DNA from: Progne subis subis
Taxonomy: Eukaryota; Chordata; Aves; Passeriformes; Hirundinidae
DNA: 64,000 nucleotides
Assembly (NCBI GenBank): GCA_022316685.1
Contig: JAKJHU010000030.1
Coordinates: forward strand, 8,334,860 to 8,398,859
Reading direction: 5' to 3'
A program made the position numbers and the translations under genes. Within the stretch, counting starts at the first letter, position 1; each line of letters starts with the position of its first letter. The notes under the pieces are model-generated. The model made no database searches. It saw only the letters and a program-made list of their open reading frames with translations, and had not been told where the DNA came from. This document shows, one piece after another, positions 1 to 11,750 of this stretch.

Positions 1-422
1 CTATTAGAGAATAGTGATTACAGAACTTTATTTACATTTCTAGCTGATCAACATCTTTTAGATTCTTTTAATGGGAAGAATTGATTTTTTTCCTCTGCAA
101 AAGGGACTTAATCAATTTTGCTTCTGGAAATGTTTTATTCAACAACAGCTAAATTTCCCTGCATACACATCTGTCAAAACAGAAACAATCATTGGAAAAG
201 AGAAGCTTTTTGTGCTGATATAAAGATATCTGCTTTATTCTTTCAACAGATGCCTATTGATTTTTTTATGCTTCTAAAAAAAACCAAATATGAATCCCTT
301 AAACGTGCAAAACCTTACCCAAATACCTCCAAATATTAGCAAATTTAGTTTGGGTTCACTTTTCAAGATTTTTTTAAAGATTATTTTGTACTTTAAATGA
401 GATGTAAATGTCATCCTCCAGG

Positions 423-467
<45 letters not shown>
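423..467. repeat. A-run followed by (TA)n microsatellite
   Basis: Eighteen A residues are followed directly by about 13 TA units. This is a compound simple repeat with no gene signal nearby. Confidence 0.95.
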
Positions 468-2880
468 CTGCTCTCCCTTTCAGATTAATTTATTCTAGTG
501 GTTCTGTACTAATTTAGCTTTTTCTGCAGTGCTGGACTGGGACTTAAGAAGCCTTGGTTCTCCATCTCTTCAGGTGGCTCTCACTGGTGTCTGTGTGCAG
601 GAGACACTTGGAGAACATTATGTTTCATGCTGCTTAGGATCTCCTTTCACGATGCAGAAGGAAGAACTTTAGTGGTTTATGGGTTACACACTGGGTGTAG
701 GTGAACAAAAATCACACTTGTTAGGTTGCAATGCCCTCATTCAAAACAATGGCCAAATGCCCATGATGTACAGCCCAGTTAATGGCAACAGCTCAGCATC
801 TTTTACCATTATGTAACAGTGGGCCGATCTACACATAAATAAGCAGAGAACTCTTTACAAGTTTTTAATACAGCAAGTCTGCAGAAATATTTTAATGATG
901 AATTTTTATTGAAAATATAATTAAAATGTGCATTATTTGTCTCAGTGTCTACCATGGGCACTGAATTTAAATTTACACAAACAAATATTAAGCAGGTTCA
1001 TTTCAAATGAGGTTCTTGTCTTGTTTGGTTTTATGCAGATTTATAGCACCCACAATTTAATTTAAACTGATAAGAAAATCAGAGAAGTCTCATCTCCTTG
1101 CAGTCTCTAGGACTCTTGACCTTGCCAGAACTCATAAACACAGGGAAAAAATGCCCCTGTGAATATAGTGCATGACACTGAACCCTTCAAAATTTAAAAT
1201 GGTAAGATTAAGAAGAAATCTGTAAAACGAGTAAAAATGAAAATGTGCGTTTTCTTTCAGTTAGGAAGCCTCCCAGTTCTTTAAGCTGATGGATTGTCAT
1301 ATCTATAAATACATCTACTCTCTTAACCTCTTGCTAACTATCAGTTGCACACTATAGTCTGCATTTGGCTTCAGCGTAGTCACTGCAGTCAATTTGGCCA
1401 CTTCTGGGACATCCTTATTACTGCTGTAGCAGCAACAGCCTGAAACCTCAATTGAGAATTGGGGCCCTGTTGTACTCTGTTCTGCGGTAACAGGTAACAT
1501 GAGTAGACAGTCACTGCTCCAGCCTGGATCTACAGCCCACCACAGCACTCCCACCCACATGGTGATTCACATGACAGCAGCAGGGAAAGGTCTGATTTTG
1601 TCACACCAGAATGAAAAGTGACCTTCTGGGGAATAACCTGTATGGCATACCTTCAAATCATGTTTGGGAGGGAGTACGGGTTGTAAATAGTGCTTAAGGT
1701 GCTTAACTGACATACACTGGAGATCTGAGAAACAAAAAATGCCAGGAGAAAACTGTGGCTCCCTGGAGGTCCTGCTTAGCTGCTGGAGCAGTCGCTGCCG
1801 TCCCCACACCAGCACCCTCCCATTGCTGCCCACTCCGACACAGCTCCTCCGCAGGGAGAGGGGAAGCTGCCACTGAGGCGGCAATGCCCAGCCTGTGGAT
1901 CTCCAGGAATATAGCTCCTGCATCTCCCGGCATCGCCCATCACCTCCAGGGCTTTCTGGGAGCCACGTGCCCACCCCTCATCACCCATCATCACCATGGC
2001 TGGCACTGGGCCCGGCACTCTCTGCCTGCCTGCCCTGGCCACGGCCAAACCTCATCCAAGGTGAGGATGTGATACTGAAGTGGTCATGAATGAGGTGATG
2101 GTGAGAAGGGGCTCAACACCCAGCTTGTGACACAGACCCTCCCCAGCTGCCTGCTCACAGAGCTGAGGCTGCTCCTACCTTTTTTCTCTTTTTTGTTCTA
2201 GTTAAGTGGAGTTGGGCGGCACACGAGTGCAGCAGGGTTTGAAAGTGCATTGCTTGGCACTTTTGTCTGGGAAGGACCAGCAGCAGGGGCGATGGAGGGG
2301 TGAGCTGGGCACGGGCCTGGTGTGCTGGCACAGCTCAATCCAGCACCGCATCGGCCAGGTGGCCCTGCTGCCTGCATGGGCTCCAGCCTGCTGAGGACTG
2401 GGGACTGCACCCACAGCACAGAGGGAAGAGCCAATAACTGGAATTAGCAAAGAGGCCCACAATGACAGTGCTCAGCTTCACACTTTTATTTTTGATTCTG
2501 TACAGAGCGCGGCTGCGATTGTAATAAGGCATCAAACGCACTATTGAACAGCTCATGATGGACTGTGACGTTTCACCCTGCTGTGGGTCAGAGTTTTACA
2601 AATTAAACCCGTTGCTTTCTTAGTCAGTAAACCCTATATTCAATGCAGACAGATTTTTAAAAGAATTACAAAGACTAAAAAATGGTAAACACATAAAAAC
2701 CCAGCAACAACCAGTCTAGCTTCCTAGGGGAGTCTTGGGCATTTCTGTCACGGGGCCAGCTTCAGGCTGGCAGGAACAGGCAAGGCTGGTGGGAGACACA
2801 GCGTCAGGGCTGGGACCGTGCAGTGACAGCCTCTGCTCTGATGAGCACACCCAGCAGATGCCAGGCAGTTCCCAAAGTCC

Positions 2881-2909
2881 AGCCTCAGCCACAGCCACAG
2901 CCACAGCGA
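2881..2909. repeat. short CAGCCA-type repeat
   Basis: A CAGCC(A/T) hexamer is repeated about four to five times within a GC-rich patch. Confidence 0.7.
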
Positions 2910-5272
2910 GAAAAGGGACCTGAGAACACGGGTGAGCAGGGAGCTGTTTGAGCAGCAGGGAGCCGGGCACTGACAGCTGTCTCCTGCCTGTGGAAGCCTC
3001 CCCTCCCGCAGTTCAGGGAAGCATGGGCACCTCCAGTGGGAAGGTAAAGGCCAGGGCTGGGCCCAGCCTGCAGATGTGTCATGAGGTAGAAACTGGGGAA
3101 GTGTCCTATTTCGCACCTGGGGCTGGTCAGAAATAAACTGCCTAAGGGCACAAATCCTCTTCTGTTTCCAGGGCACCCAGAAATTCATACTCAGAATCCA
3201 GGTATGTTTAGAGGGCACCTAAAACCCACTTGTTATATGCCAAAATTTAGTTCCCCAAAAAAAGGGAAAGCTCTCCAATGAACCAAGTGACAACTTTTGC
3301 CCAGGCAATGAAAAAAACACCAACAACTCTTCTGCCATTTGTACCTTTAAAGCATTTAAATTTTGAGCAGGGGAAGTCAAATTGTGAGGGCGCATGAGGG
3401 GGCAATAAATGTGCCTTGGCCTCGCCCTTTGGTACCATCTCCTGTGAGGTGAATTGTGTGAAGACCTGTCCACTGGCCAGTGGGCTCATACATTCATTTC
3501 CACCATCAGCCACCAGACAGCAAGTGTTTTGGTTTCTGTCTGTGTTTGGTTTCACAGCATGAGAACCTGAGAGTCCAGAGGTTTTATATCGCAACACCAA
3601 CTCACATCATGCTGCAATTTCTAAAGATGATCAGAGAAACGTCCTGAGCATTTTTATCTGCTAAATTCCTGTGCTCTGAAGGCCTTCCTTCACTTCCTTC
3701 GTAACACACACACCAAAATAAAGAAACTCTCTTAGTCCTGTTGTTTACATTTTATTACTTCTCACACTTCTGCAGTGTACATTTAGATTATCAGGTTGAC
3801 TAATGTTTCCTTAAAATGCTCAGGGAAAATTTCAGGGTTCATTAAAGTATTGCAGGTTCATGATCTGTGACAGGCATTTTACAAAGTGTCACAAAACTTC
3901 TTACTTGACAATAACATACTGGCAGTCAGGGAAGTATTCCTTTTTCTAGTGCTAATAATCAGCATTAAAGCATGTCACGGTTCCTACAAGAAACTTGTGA
4001 TCCGTACAGCTTAAGCTGTCATCTTTCCGCAATAATGGAATGTACTCCAATTTCATGCATATGTATAATTAAAAAATAAAAATAATAGCTATCAAAACCA
4101 CTAGTTTTAGAGCTTCTTTCACGTAGGTGAAAACACGGGGCCCAGGCAAGTGAAAGGGTTTTCATCCCCTGAAATATCTGTCCCACACCATCTTGCTGAC
4201 CCCAGTTCAGCAACATTTGCCCTCTTGCTTGGCATGGCTTTCCCTGGACCTCTGGAGGCCACGGCCAGCCCCTTCCCGTCCTCAGGGCAGGATGAGAGGA
4301 AGCGCTGTTCCCACCTCCCCATCCTGAGCAAAGTGTCAAGCCCTGCAGGCAGCGTCCACACACCCCACCAGCTGGCCAAAGCCAGCAAAAGAGGAACCAT
4401 CTTTTCAGGCTACTTCCTTTCTCATCTGTACTGATCACAACAGGCTGAGGTAGCTTCCAGATACAAGAAGACATTTCATGTATTTATCCTAAGGATTCAA
4501 TCAGGAATCCCTGATGACGCAGCCAGGATGTAAGCTCTTCAAAGACGACTGTGGAGATGCTGGTCACTGCTGACTTACTGCCTGTGAACACGCTGTGTAT
4601 CATAAGCTGGGAGAATCATTTACTGGCAGCAGCACCCTCTAACAAGGCAGCTCATTTAATTACGCAGTAACGCTGACCTAAGGCCGCAGTAGGAGCAGAG
4701 AACATGTGAAGCAGGATCTCTTTTGCAGGGCCAGCGTTGAAGCCCGGGTATCACACTATGGAATTTACTGACCGAAGGTGTGAATCTGGAGCAGGGCAGC
4801 TCCTCAGGCCCCTGATCACAGGCACCCCTGCCAGCAGCTGCAGCCAGCAAGCACAAAGGACTGAACTAGTCGAGTCAGACTTGGGTGCTGCATTTGTCTC
4901 CTGACAAAAAACAGCCAGAGAAGGGGAATGAAGAACCAAGTGGCAAAATAGCATTCAGTCTCTCTGTGAGGAACCCACGTTTCCCCATCCACTTGTTATT
5001 CTGAACTTTGTTCTGCCATATATTACTGGGTAAAGGGAGTATAAAGGAAATCTCATCCCTTCCCAAGAGAACTGTTCTCTTGTGTGTCACAGTGGGAAAA
5101 AAAAAGTAGTAATTTTTAAAATAATGCATATTCCGGATATTTTAGAGTTAACTCACAACTGAGAAGGCTGTCATGTTTCTCCTAAGACTGCAGTCAGACT
5201 GCACAGACAGAGCTCTTCATCATGTTTGGCTTTGCCAGGGACCCACACATATATAACAAACATATTAACAGG

Positions 5273-5283
5273 ACATATATATA

Positions 5284-5319
<36 letters not shown>
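5273..5319. repeat. (TA)n microsatellite
   Basis: A nearly pure TA repeat of about 23 units with one TTT interruption near 5286-5288. Confidence 0.95.
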
Positions 5320-5322
<3 letters not shown>

Positions 5323-6455
5323 TAACCATTACTCAGTAAGAACTGACAGTGGTGCACTGAACAATTTTTGTTGGTTTTCCCAGCACTGCAAGAACATACC
5401 AATGTTCCCCAGAAACTGGCTGGTAATAAAGCAAATAGCATCAGTGGCACAGGCTTTTGGCTACAGTGCCACAGAACTGAGATTAATAGCAACATGTACC
5501 CTTGATCAGTTCCCTATGTTAAGTGAGTCTCATGTCAGCCAGTAAACTGCCTGATACTTAACCTCTGTATTTCCTGGTGATTTATTCTTTACAAATAAAT
5601 TGGGTTTTACTGAACAAGTCTCAGAGAGCTCCTTCTTTGAGCTGACCTTTGCTTGCTGGTTATGAGAAGGTTGACAGCCTAGTGACATAAAACTGAAGTT
5701 TCAAAAAGGACTAATAAGATGCAGACAGCCCTAGTACAAGCAAAGCCCTGCAGTTGAGCTTGAATTTCTTCTGGCATGTGTACTGAAGGAGAAGTGTCCA
5801 GTCGCAGCATCCTCATGCTTTTTCAGTCTTTAGGTCTTTTGAGACTCCAAACAAGAGGTCTGTTGATTCATGTTATAGAAGTTTCCATACAAAGACATCT
5901 GTCCACCAGGAACTAAACTTCTTTTATAGGGTCACTATAGCTATCAGAAGTTAATGACTATCAATCATTGCTAATCTGAATTGAAATGGAGCCACTGACC
6001 TCAAGCTGAAAGAGCCTTTTGTCTCCTACCAGTACCATGAGCCATATGGTTTCCTGCCCTTTGCCTCTTATTTTATATTTTAAATAATCATCACTAATTG
6101 TACAATTGTTTGAAAATATGTGATGTTTGTGGCCAGTCATGACCACGCAGCGTTCTTTCTTCCAATAGCTGTCACTTAATTGAAAAGAAGGGATCTGCTT
6201 AAAATTAAAGAATAAAAAAGCATCTCCTAATGAAATATTAGCCCTGCTATTTGATTATTGGTCCTGCTTCTTAACATTCTGTCAAGTAGACTGTTAATAA
6301 TCCTGTACACTTCAAAAATTAACAGCTTCCAAAGTGTCAAGGTCATTCTTGTTCTATATGGGAGTAATAAGAAAATTATATATGCGAGACACCAGTGGAA
6401 TGTTTTATATTAGGATAAACAAGTATCTGAGGAACCTACTTATCACAAATCTCTT

Positions 6456-6461
6456 TTTATT
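6456..6461 (-). terminator. candidate poly(A) signal for TMEM74
   Basis: TTTATT on the plus strand reads AATAAA on the minus strand, about 220 bp past the TMEM74 stop codon. It is the first such hexamer seen downstream. Other copies lie further on (for example 5580-5585), so this is only a candidate 3' end. Confidence 0.3.
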
Positions 6462-6679
6462 CAGTGGTTTTCATTATTTTATATCATTTGCATTTCATCT
6501 GGCACAGTTCCTCTTTACAACAAGTACTCGTATATTGCAAACATTTGATTATAGAGCTTAAGATAACACCATTCTTGTCAGACAAATAAACTGCATCACC
6601 AGCTATCTTTAGCTGCATCTGCTTTCTTTAATGAAACATATTTTCCTGTAGAAATGCTGCCTTAAAAATCATGACCATG

Positions 6680-7607
6680 TTAATTATCTATGGCAAGCAC
6701 ATCTTCCTCAACTAACGATAGCTCGAGCATATTATCATTTGCACCAGACTTCATTCTAAAATTGAAAGATCCATACAGCTTTGCAGATTCCTTGGAGGAT
6801 GCAAACCTGCTCCTCCGGTACAGCTCCCCTTTCCACATGGACATCATCAGCAGGCTGGAGAGCACCACGCCCCCCAGGGTTAAGAGACACAGCCCAGCGA
6901 TAACGCAGCGGTCCAAGTGCGCACCGATCCTCGCGCTCTCGTTCTCCAGCCTCTCCATCTCCCGGGCAGCCACGGTGTTGGGATCCACAGTCACATCTCT
7001 GGGTACCACATAGGAAATTATCACCAGCAAAATGCCACTAACCAGGAACAAAATGGCACTAATGAATCCATAGTCAATGGATTTCCCAGCTGCTGCCTCC
7101 GAGGCGGCATCGTCCTCCTCGGAGACCAAGGAAGGAGAAACGTGCACCCATTCCCTGCAGGAACGCTGCTGCAGAGGGGCATCCTGGCCACCTGCAAGAG
7201 TGGGGGGACTTCTTGCATGCTCCAGATTTACATTTTCATCCACATAGGTGAATGACGTCTCGAGTTCCTGGGCACAGCAGCAGGCTTTCTTCCCTGCATC
7301 CTCCTCCCTGGGCAAGCGCTCGGCTGGGTGGCAGGGATGGGAGATGCTGGAGGGTGCAGGGTGCTCCTGGGGCAAGGTGCCCAGGGAGGAGGGCTGGGGT
7401 GCCAGGGGGGGCTCAGCCACAAGGTCCCTCTGCAAGGGCTTGCAGTGCCGTTCACAGCGCAGGGCTGCCACAGCAGCAGCTGCTCGGTGGTCCACCTCAC
7501 CCCCCTCACACTGCTGCTGCTCGTAGGGATGGGAGGGCAGGCTCCAGTCAGTAGCAGGTGCCCAGGGGCACCCGTCTGCTCTCCTCGGCCAGGTAGAGAA
7601 GCTCCAT
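6680..7607 (-). CDS. TMEM74: TMEM74, two-pass membrane autophagy protein, with an N-terminal frame break
   Basis: In the literature TMEM74 is a lysosome/autophagosome membrane protein that promotes autophagy. Reading on the minus strand, an open frame from a GTG at 7495 to TAA at 6680-6682 gives 271 residues. It shows the TMEM74 hallmarks: CAQELETSFTYVDENVNLE (residues about 74-92), an acidic stretch, GKSIDYGF, a first membrane helix (about 143-164), the conserved linker TVDPNTVAAREMERLENES, a second helix (about 197-220) and a conserved tail ending in LELSLVEED. This frame has no ATG upstream of the first helix. The conserved start (MELLYLAEES) lies at 7607 in another frame, which hits TGA at 7548-7550 after 19 codons. 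A DWS motif like the human N-terminus then appears in the main frame (about 7541-7549). The simplest reading is a single-base indel between about 7550 and 7575, either an assembly error or a real mutation. A second in-frame ATG lies at 7616. Vertebrate TMEM74 has one coding exon, so splicing is an unlikely explanation. Confidence 0.93.
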
Positions 7608-8415
7608 GCAAGCCATCGACCTCGTCCCCACGAGCCTCACCTCCTGGGCTACGGCATCCTCCAACAAATGCTGCTCCTGACCGGCAGAAGCGGCTTCACA
7701 GTACTGGTGCTGCTGTATCCCAGAAATCTTCTACTTTTTCACCAACGCTTTGTTAGGGACATGGCTTGTGTCAGCTGCTAAATGATTAAACAAATCCTCT
7801 CTGACATTCATTTCTTTTCAGTCTGCAAATGAAATAGCAGAGGAGGAAAAAACAACAACAACAAAACGGAACCCAACAACCTCAGGAAGATAACATTAAT
7901 AAACCAAAGAGAAGATAACGCAAATGTAATACATCAGCCCTCCTCTCAACTGTTTGAGGGGACACGGCAAACACGATTGTTTTAACCATGCATTTAAAAC
8001 TGCAATCTTCTTGCAGATCCAAAATCTATTAGGGAATCTAATCAACCTTTGACACCACTATCCAATTAAGGCAGTAAGTATCCACAGAGCACAGAATAAC
8101 CAGAAAAGCCGTGTAAAATGTCGGAGAAAAGATATGTCTGTTCTTTTAGAAGCATGTAACTCCCACCTCCCCCTTCCAAATACAGAATTTTACATTCAGA
8201 TTCACAGACTAATTAGAAAGAAACACGCAAATCCCATGAAGCTCAATAATCCAGGATCTGTATTCTCCGGTGGAAATCTGATAATCCTAAGGGAAAAGCA
8301 GTGCTTTCCTATATAAGATCTACCATCCATCTAAGAGCTTTTGGAATGAAATTATGGCTCAAAGACTGATGACTCAAAGACGGATATTACTTCTCATTTG
8401 CAATTAATTCGTTAT
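7608..8415 (-). other. presumed TMEM74 5' UTR and intron
   Basis: This is the interval between the TMEM74 start region and the CpG island. On the minus strand a plausible splice acceptor (TTTAGCAG) lies at about 7776-7783, after a T-rich stretch, and fits the known layout of a non-coding first exon plus one coding exon. No coding signal was recognised. The acceptor is a guess without transcript data. Confidence 0.35.
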
Positions 8416-8915
8416 TACCCCCTTCGCCTGGGCCCCATCCCCCTCGAGGCCGCCCGGTGTCACGGGGCGAAGCCTGCAGCCCGACAAATGTGTTGCATGC
8501 GTAGGAAACACATGTGCGTCTACAGCACATACGTGATCGCTCACAGCCGCTGCTCACTCACGCTCCTCTCGGGACCTCAGCGAGAAGCGGCCGCGCTGGG
8601 AAAAGCGATTCCCGCCGGCGCCGGGAGTAGCTGGATGCACCCGCCAGCGAGTGACCCGAGCGATAGCGAGGTGAGGGCGCGCAGACACGCACAGGCACAC
8701 GCGCACCCCGGCGGGCAGGAGCACGCCGCCTCCTCCCGCTGCTGCTCCTCCTCCCGCCGCTCCTCCTCCCGCCCGCGGGGCTCTCACCTGCCCGGCACGG
8801 CGCCGGCCCCCGGACGGACACACGGACACGCGGACACGCGGACACCCTCACCTACCTCCCGCCCGCCTCCGCCACCGGCCGCGCCCCGCCCGCGCTGCTC
8901 CCGGCGACCCCGGGC

Positions 8916-8966
8916 AGCCCGGCCCGGCCCGGCCCGGCCCAGGCCCAGCCCAGCCCAGCCCAGCCG
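8916..8966. repeat. GC-rich pentanucleotide repeat (CCCGG)n then (CCCAG)n
   Basis: About four CCCGG units pass into about four CCCAG units inside the CpG island. Such tracts are prone to length change and assembly error. Confidence 0.85.
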
Positions 8967-9003
8967 GGCAGCGCCGGGGCGGGCGGGCTCCGCTCGGCAC
9001 GCC

Positions 9004-9015
9004 GGGAGCTGTAGT
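9004..9015 (-). promoter_or_regulatory. ZNF143/THAP11-type promoter motif
   Basis: The minus strand reads ACTACAGCTCCC followed by GGC, which matches the core of the ACTACAnnTCCC element bound by ZNF143 at many CpG-island promoters. It lies in the upstream half of the island relative to TMEM74. Confidence 0.5.
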
Positions 9016-9239
9016 CCGCGGGCGGCGGCCGCTGCGCTGCTGCGGCAGCGCCCGGAGCCGCGCCCGCCCCGCGGCCCCCGCGGGCTCCGTCCCTGGCCGC
9101 GGGTCGCGCTGCCGGGGCTGCTGTCACCGGACAGTCCCCTCCGAGCCCCCGCATCCCGCCACGGGTCCGGGGAGGAGCTTCCCTGCAGCCTTATGCGTCG
9201 ATCTATCTCAGTCGTCTCCCAGAGTTGTTTGCCATAGAC

Positions 9240-9419
9240 ATGGGAGCTCAGGAGTTACTCTGGGGAAAGATAAAATCAGATTCTCAAATGATCCAAGAAC
9301 TGCTGGAGATGAGACGTGCTCAAGGGACGTGCTCTACTGTGCAAGATTTACTGGAAAACCTCAGGAGCTCACCCGGGTTGGCAGATTGTCCACGCACTTC
9401 CTCTGGCCGGCATAAATGA
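9240..9419 (+). CDS. unrecognised short open frame leaving the CpG island
   Basis: From an ATG at 9240 this frame gives 59 residues to TGA at 9417-9419. It is leucine-, glutamate- and glutamine-rich with a helical look (QELLWGK, MIQELLEMRRAQ, VQDLLENLRSS). The frame stays open upstream into the GC-rich island without another ATG, and a splice-acceptor-like CTATCTCAG ends at 9210. It could be the first or second exon of a divergent transcript, or chance. No domain was recognised, and the short length argues for caution. Confidence 0.15.
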   Translation: MGAQELLWGKIKSDSQMIQELLEMRRAQGTCSTVQDLLENLRSSPGLADCPRTSSGRHK

Positions 9420-11424
9420 CATAAAAAAGGAGGCTGTTGCCAAAAAATACATAATAAATGAATGACCATTTCATTTTCAGTATGAACCTTCACTGGGTTT
9501 TCTTGCCAGTGCTTTTCCTTTGCCAGTGTTAGTGATAAACTAGATTATGAAAATAAAGTATGGAGTAGCCTGAACTGAACGTTTATCAGAGCTGACTACT
9601 GTGCTGTTGTGCAAAGACCAGGCTCCGGGAAGACAAAAAGCAAGTGCGGGTAGAGGGACCATTGTCATGGAGCTGAAATGAGGATGCACACAGGAACTAG
9701 AAGTGAGCAGCACCTGCCTGCATGGCTGTTGGACAAGAAAGCAGGGGCTCGAGCTGGAAAATGAGCTGGGAAGGAACCAGAAGAGACAAGCACCGACTGT
9801 CTGAAGGAGTTGTCCTAACATCAGAGAACAAGGTGATTCTCTGTAAGGACTCTTTGCCAGTTTTGAAGCAATGCATAAGGTAATCGAATCAGTTTTGAAG
9901 ACGTATTCTGTTTGAAGACATACCAGTACAGAAGATTCAAATCTTTGTGGGAATGACTCCCAAGGATGTCAAAATTACTTGTCAGGACATGGCAAGAGTA
10001 GGGCACTTGCAGAGCCCATCACACAGATTGCTCAGTGCTCTGGGCTGCTTTAGATATAATTTCAAAACAGCTCCAGGCAGTGTTTCCATTAGAAAAGTAC
10101 AGTTTCAATGCAGTTGAATAGTGTATTATTCACTCTTTGAAGAAAAATTGTAAGGAGAAAATTATGGAGTTGGGAAAATGGCACAGGCTGTCCTTGAAGC
10201 TTTTTAATAACTGTGCCCCTTTTGAGATAAATATAAAGGAACAAACAAAACTTAATCAAAGAAACAAAAAAAGCCTATCTGTAAATTGTTCAAATACTTT
10301 CAAGTAAAAGTGAAGACAGAAACAAAGTCTCTCTGTCTATTGTACATTTCCATTTGGGAATTAGCAGGTTAGGAACATACAGATGTTGGGCACTGCAAGC
10401 TGCACCTTCTGCATCCAATAGACGAGTCTTAATTAAAAGACTGACAGGGAAAAATATGGTGCTCAACCCTGGCAAAGCAGCCTGGGAGAATGCAAACACT
10501 TTTCCTGGGCCCCGGCACAGCCTACCAAGACCTTCCTTGGGTGGGCATTGTCCTTGTGACAGCTGATACAAAGACAGGAAATTGTCTACACACAACAAAT
10601 GGCCATGTTGTCATTCTTTCAAATCCCAGGAGCTACAGCATGTACTCTTGAGCACTTGCTAGAGCCTTAGTTACTTGTTATTCAACCACACAAGCGTCTT
10701 GCTGCTCTCCCGCCCACTCTCCTCCCCATTTTGTGCCAGCGTGTGTTGGACAAGTATATTAATTCGTTGCTGATAATTGCAGTCCCACAAACTATGGAGC
10801 AAACAGAGGCAACTCTGTCAAGCCAAGTGCTGTCTATTCTTATGTGCCTTCCCATGTGGTGCAGTGTCTCCTTTGCCTAGTACAGTTCACTCTTAGAGCG
10901 AAGTCACTGTCTAGACACAATTCATATTACTGACATTTCATTTTCTTAGCTTTGGATGCAACGAGTTAACAGCATTTTCTTGTAACAAATGTGATTGTTG
11001 CCAATGCTCTGAGGCGTGGAGGTGGTGAAATAAATGCATAGCAACGAATACTCTGCAAACACAAGTATAGCTGGTGAAAAGATTAATCAGGTAAGGGCAG
11101 GAGTAAGAATATTTGTCACAGAAAAAAAAAAGTGGCTATGTAGAGCAAAGAACCAGAGTGATGGACACACAGTGGGACTAGTAGAAGACGAGAGTAGACT
11201 GTCAGGGTGGATGAGCCTTGTTCTCTCTGCTACAGCCTGCCACATCATACAGCCCTTTCAGACACTGAGCAGGGCACTGGTAGCAACACAGTGATAATAT
11301 GGAATCTGACAGTAAGCTGATAAAGGTGTATACAGATACATGCAATTAAATTTAAACCATGCTCTGGAGCATCTTGTAAGCTCTCTTCAGGTTGGGTCAA
11401 CTATAAATGCGTATATTAGATGTG

Positions 11425-11452
11425 TATATATATATATATTTTTTTTTTTTTT
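11425..11452. repeat. (TA)n plus poly-T
   Basis: About seven TA units run directly into a T-run. Confidence 0.9.
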
Positions 11453-11734
11453 CCCCATTCTCAGTAACCTATGGTCATGATTAAACTGGTAGGAGGCTCG
11501 TGAGGAACTAAAAGTTGTTTCACACTTTCTGGTTGAAGCTTCACTGAGGGCCTGACCAGACCTGAAGGCTTCAGAGGAATCAAGCAAAACTGGAACGGTT
11601 TTCCAAATGGTGCATCCCATCATGGTCTGGTAGAAGATGGGTTTTGAGATATTCTACTTGCCATCACCCGTTCAGGGAATTTTCCAGTGTTATATGGAAT
11701 CCTCAGTGAAGCATTCCCCCAAACATTTTTATTC

Positions 11735-11750
11735 TTTTTTTTTTTTTTTT
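11735..11750. repeat. poly-T tract
   Basis: An uninterrupted T-run of about 16 bases. Confidence 0.9.

Larger units (their letters stand above)
1..6455. other. 3' flank of TMEM74, no gene recognised
   Basis: This stretch has no open frame with a recognisable domain. It is mostly AT-rich single-copy-looking DNA, with an A-run plus TA repeat near 423-467 and a second TA repeat near 5273-5319. A GC-richer patch at about 1740-3150 gives overlapping short open frames on both strands, as expected by chance in such composition. It lies downstream of TMEM74, which is on the minus strand, so part of it could be an extended 3' UTR. Confidence 0.6.
8420..9185. promoter_or_regulatory. CpG island, probable TMEM74 promoter
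   Basis: About 760 bp are strongly GC- and CpG-rich, in sharp contrast to the AT-rich DNA on both sides. Visible elements are CCGCCC/GGGCGG Sp1-type boxes, CGGACACG repeats at about 8814-8847, a CCCGG/CCCAG pentanucleotide tract and an ACTACA-type ZNF143 motif. It sits about 0.8 kb upstream of the minus-strand TMEM74 coding exon, where the first exon would be expected. No other recognised gene uses it. Long open frames through it (for example 8398-9237 plus) are effects of the composition. The edges are approximate. Confidence 0.75.

Noticed and set aside
1567..2089. Several open frames of 60-135 codons on both strands
   Set aside because: Overlapping frames in a GC-richer patch, with no domain and no start context or splice pattern that I could support.
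7228..7611. 127-codon minus-strand frame overlapping TMEM74
   Set aside because: It is the third phase over the TMEM74 coding exon and has no relation to the protein. TMEM74 motifs lie in the other frames.
8398..9237. 279-codon plus-strand frame across the CpG island
   Set aside because: Starts outside an ATG context, is arginine/proline/serine-rich and overlaps equally open frames on the other strand. It is explained by GC composition.
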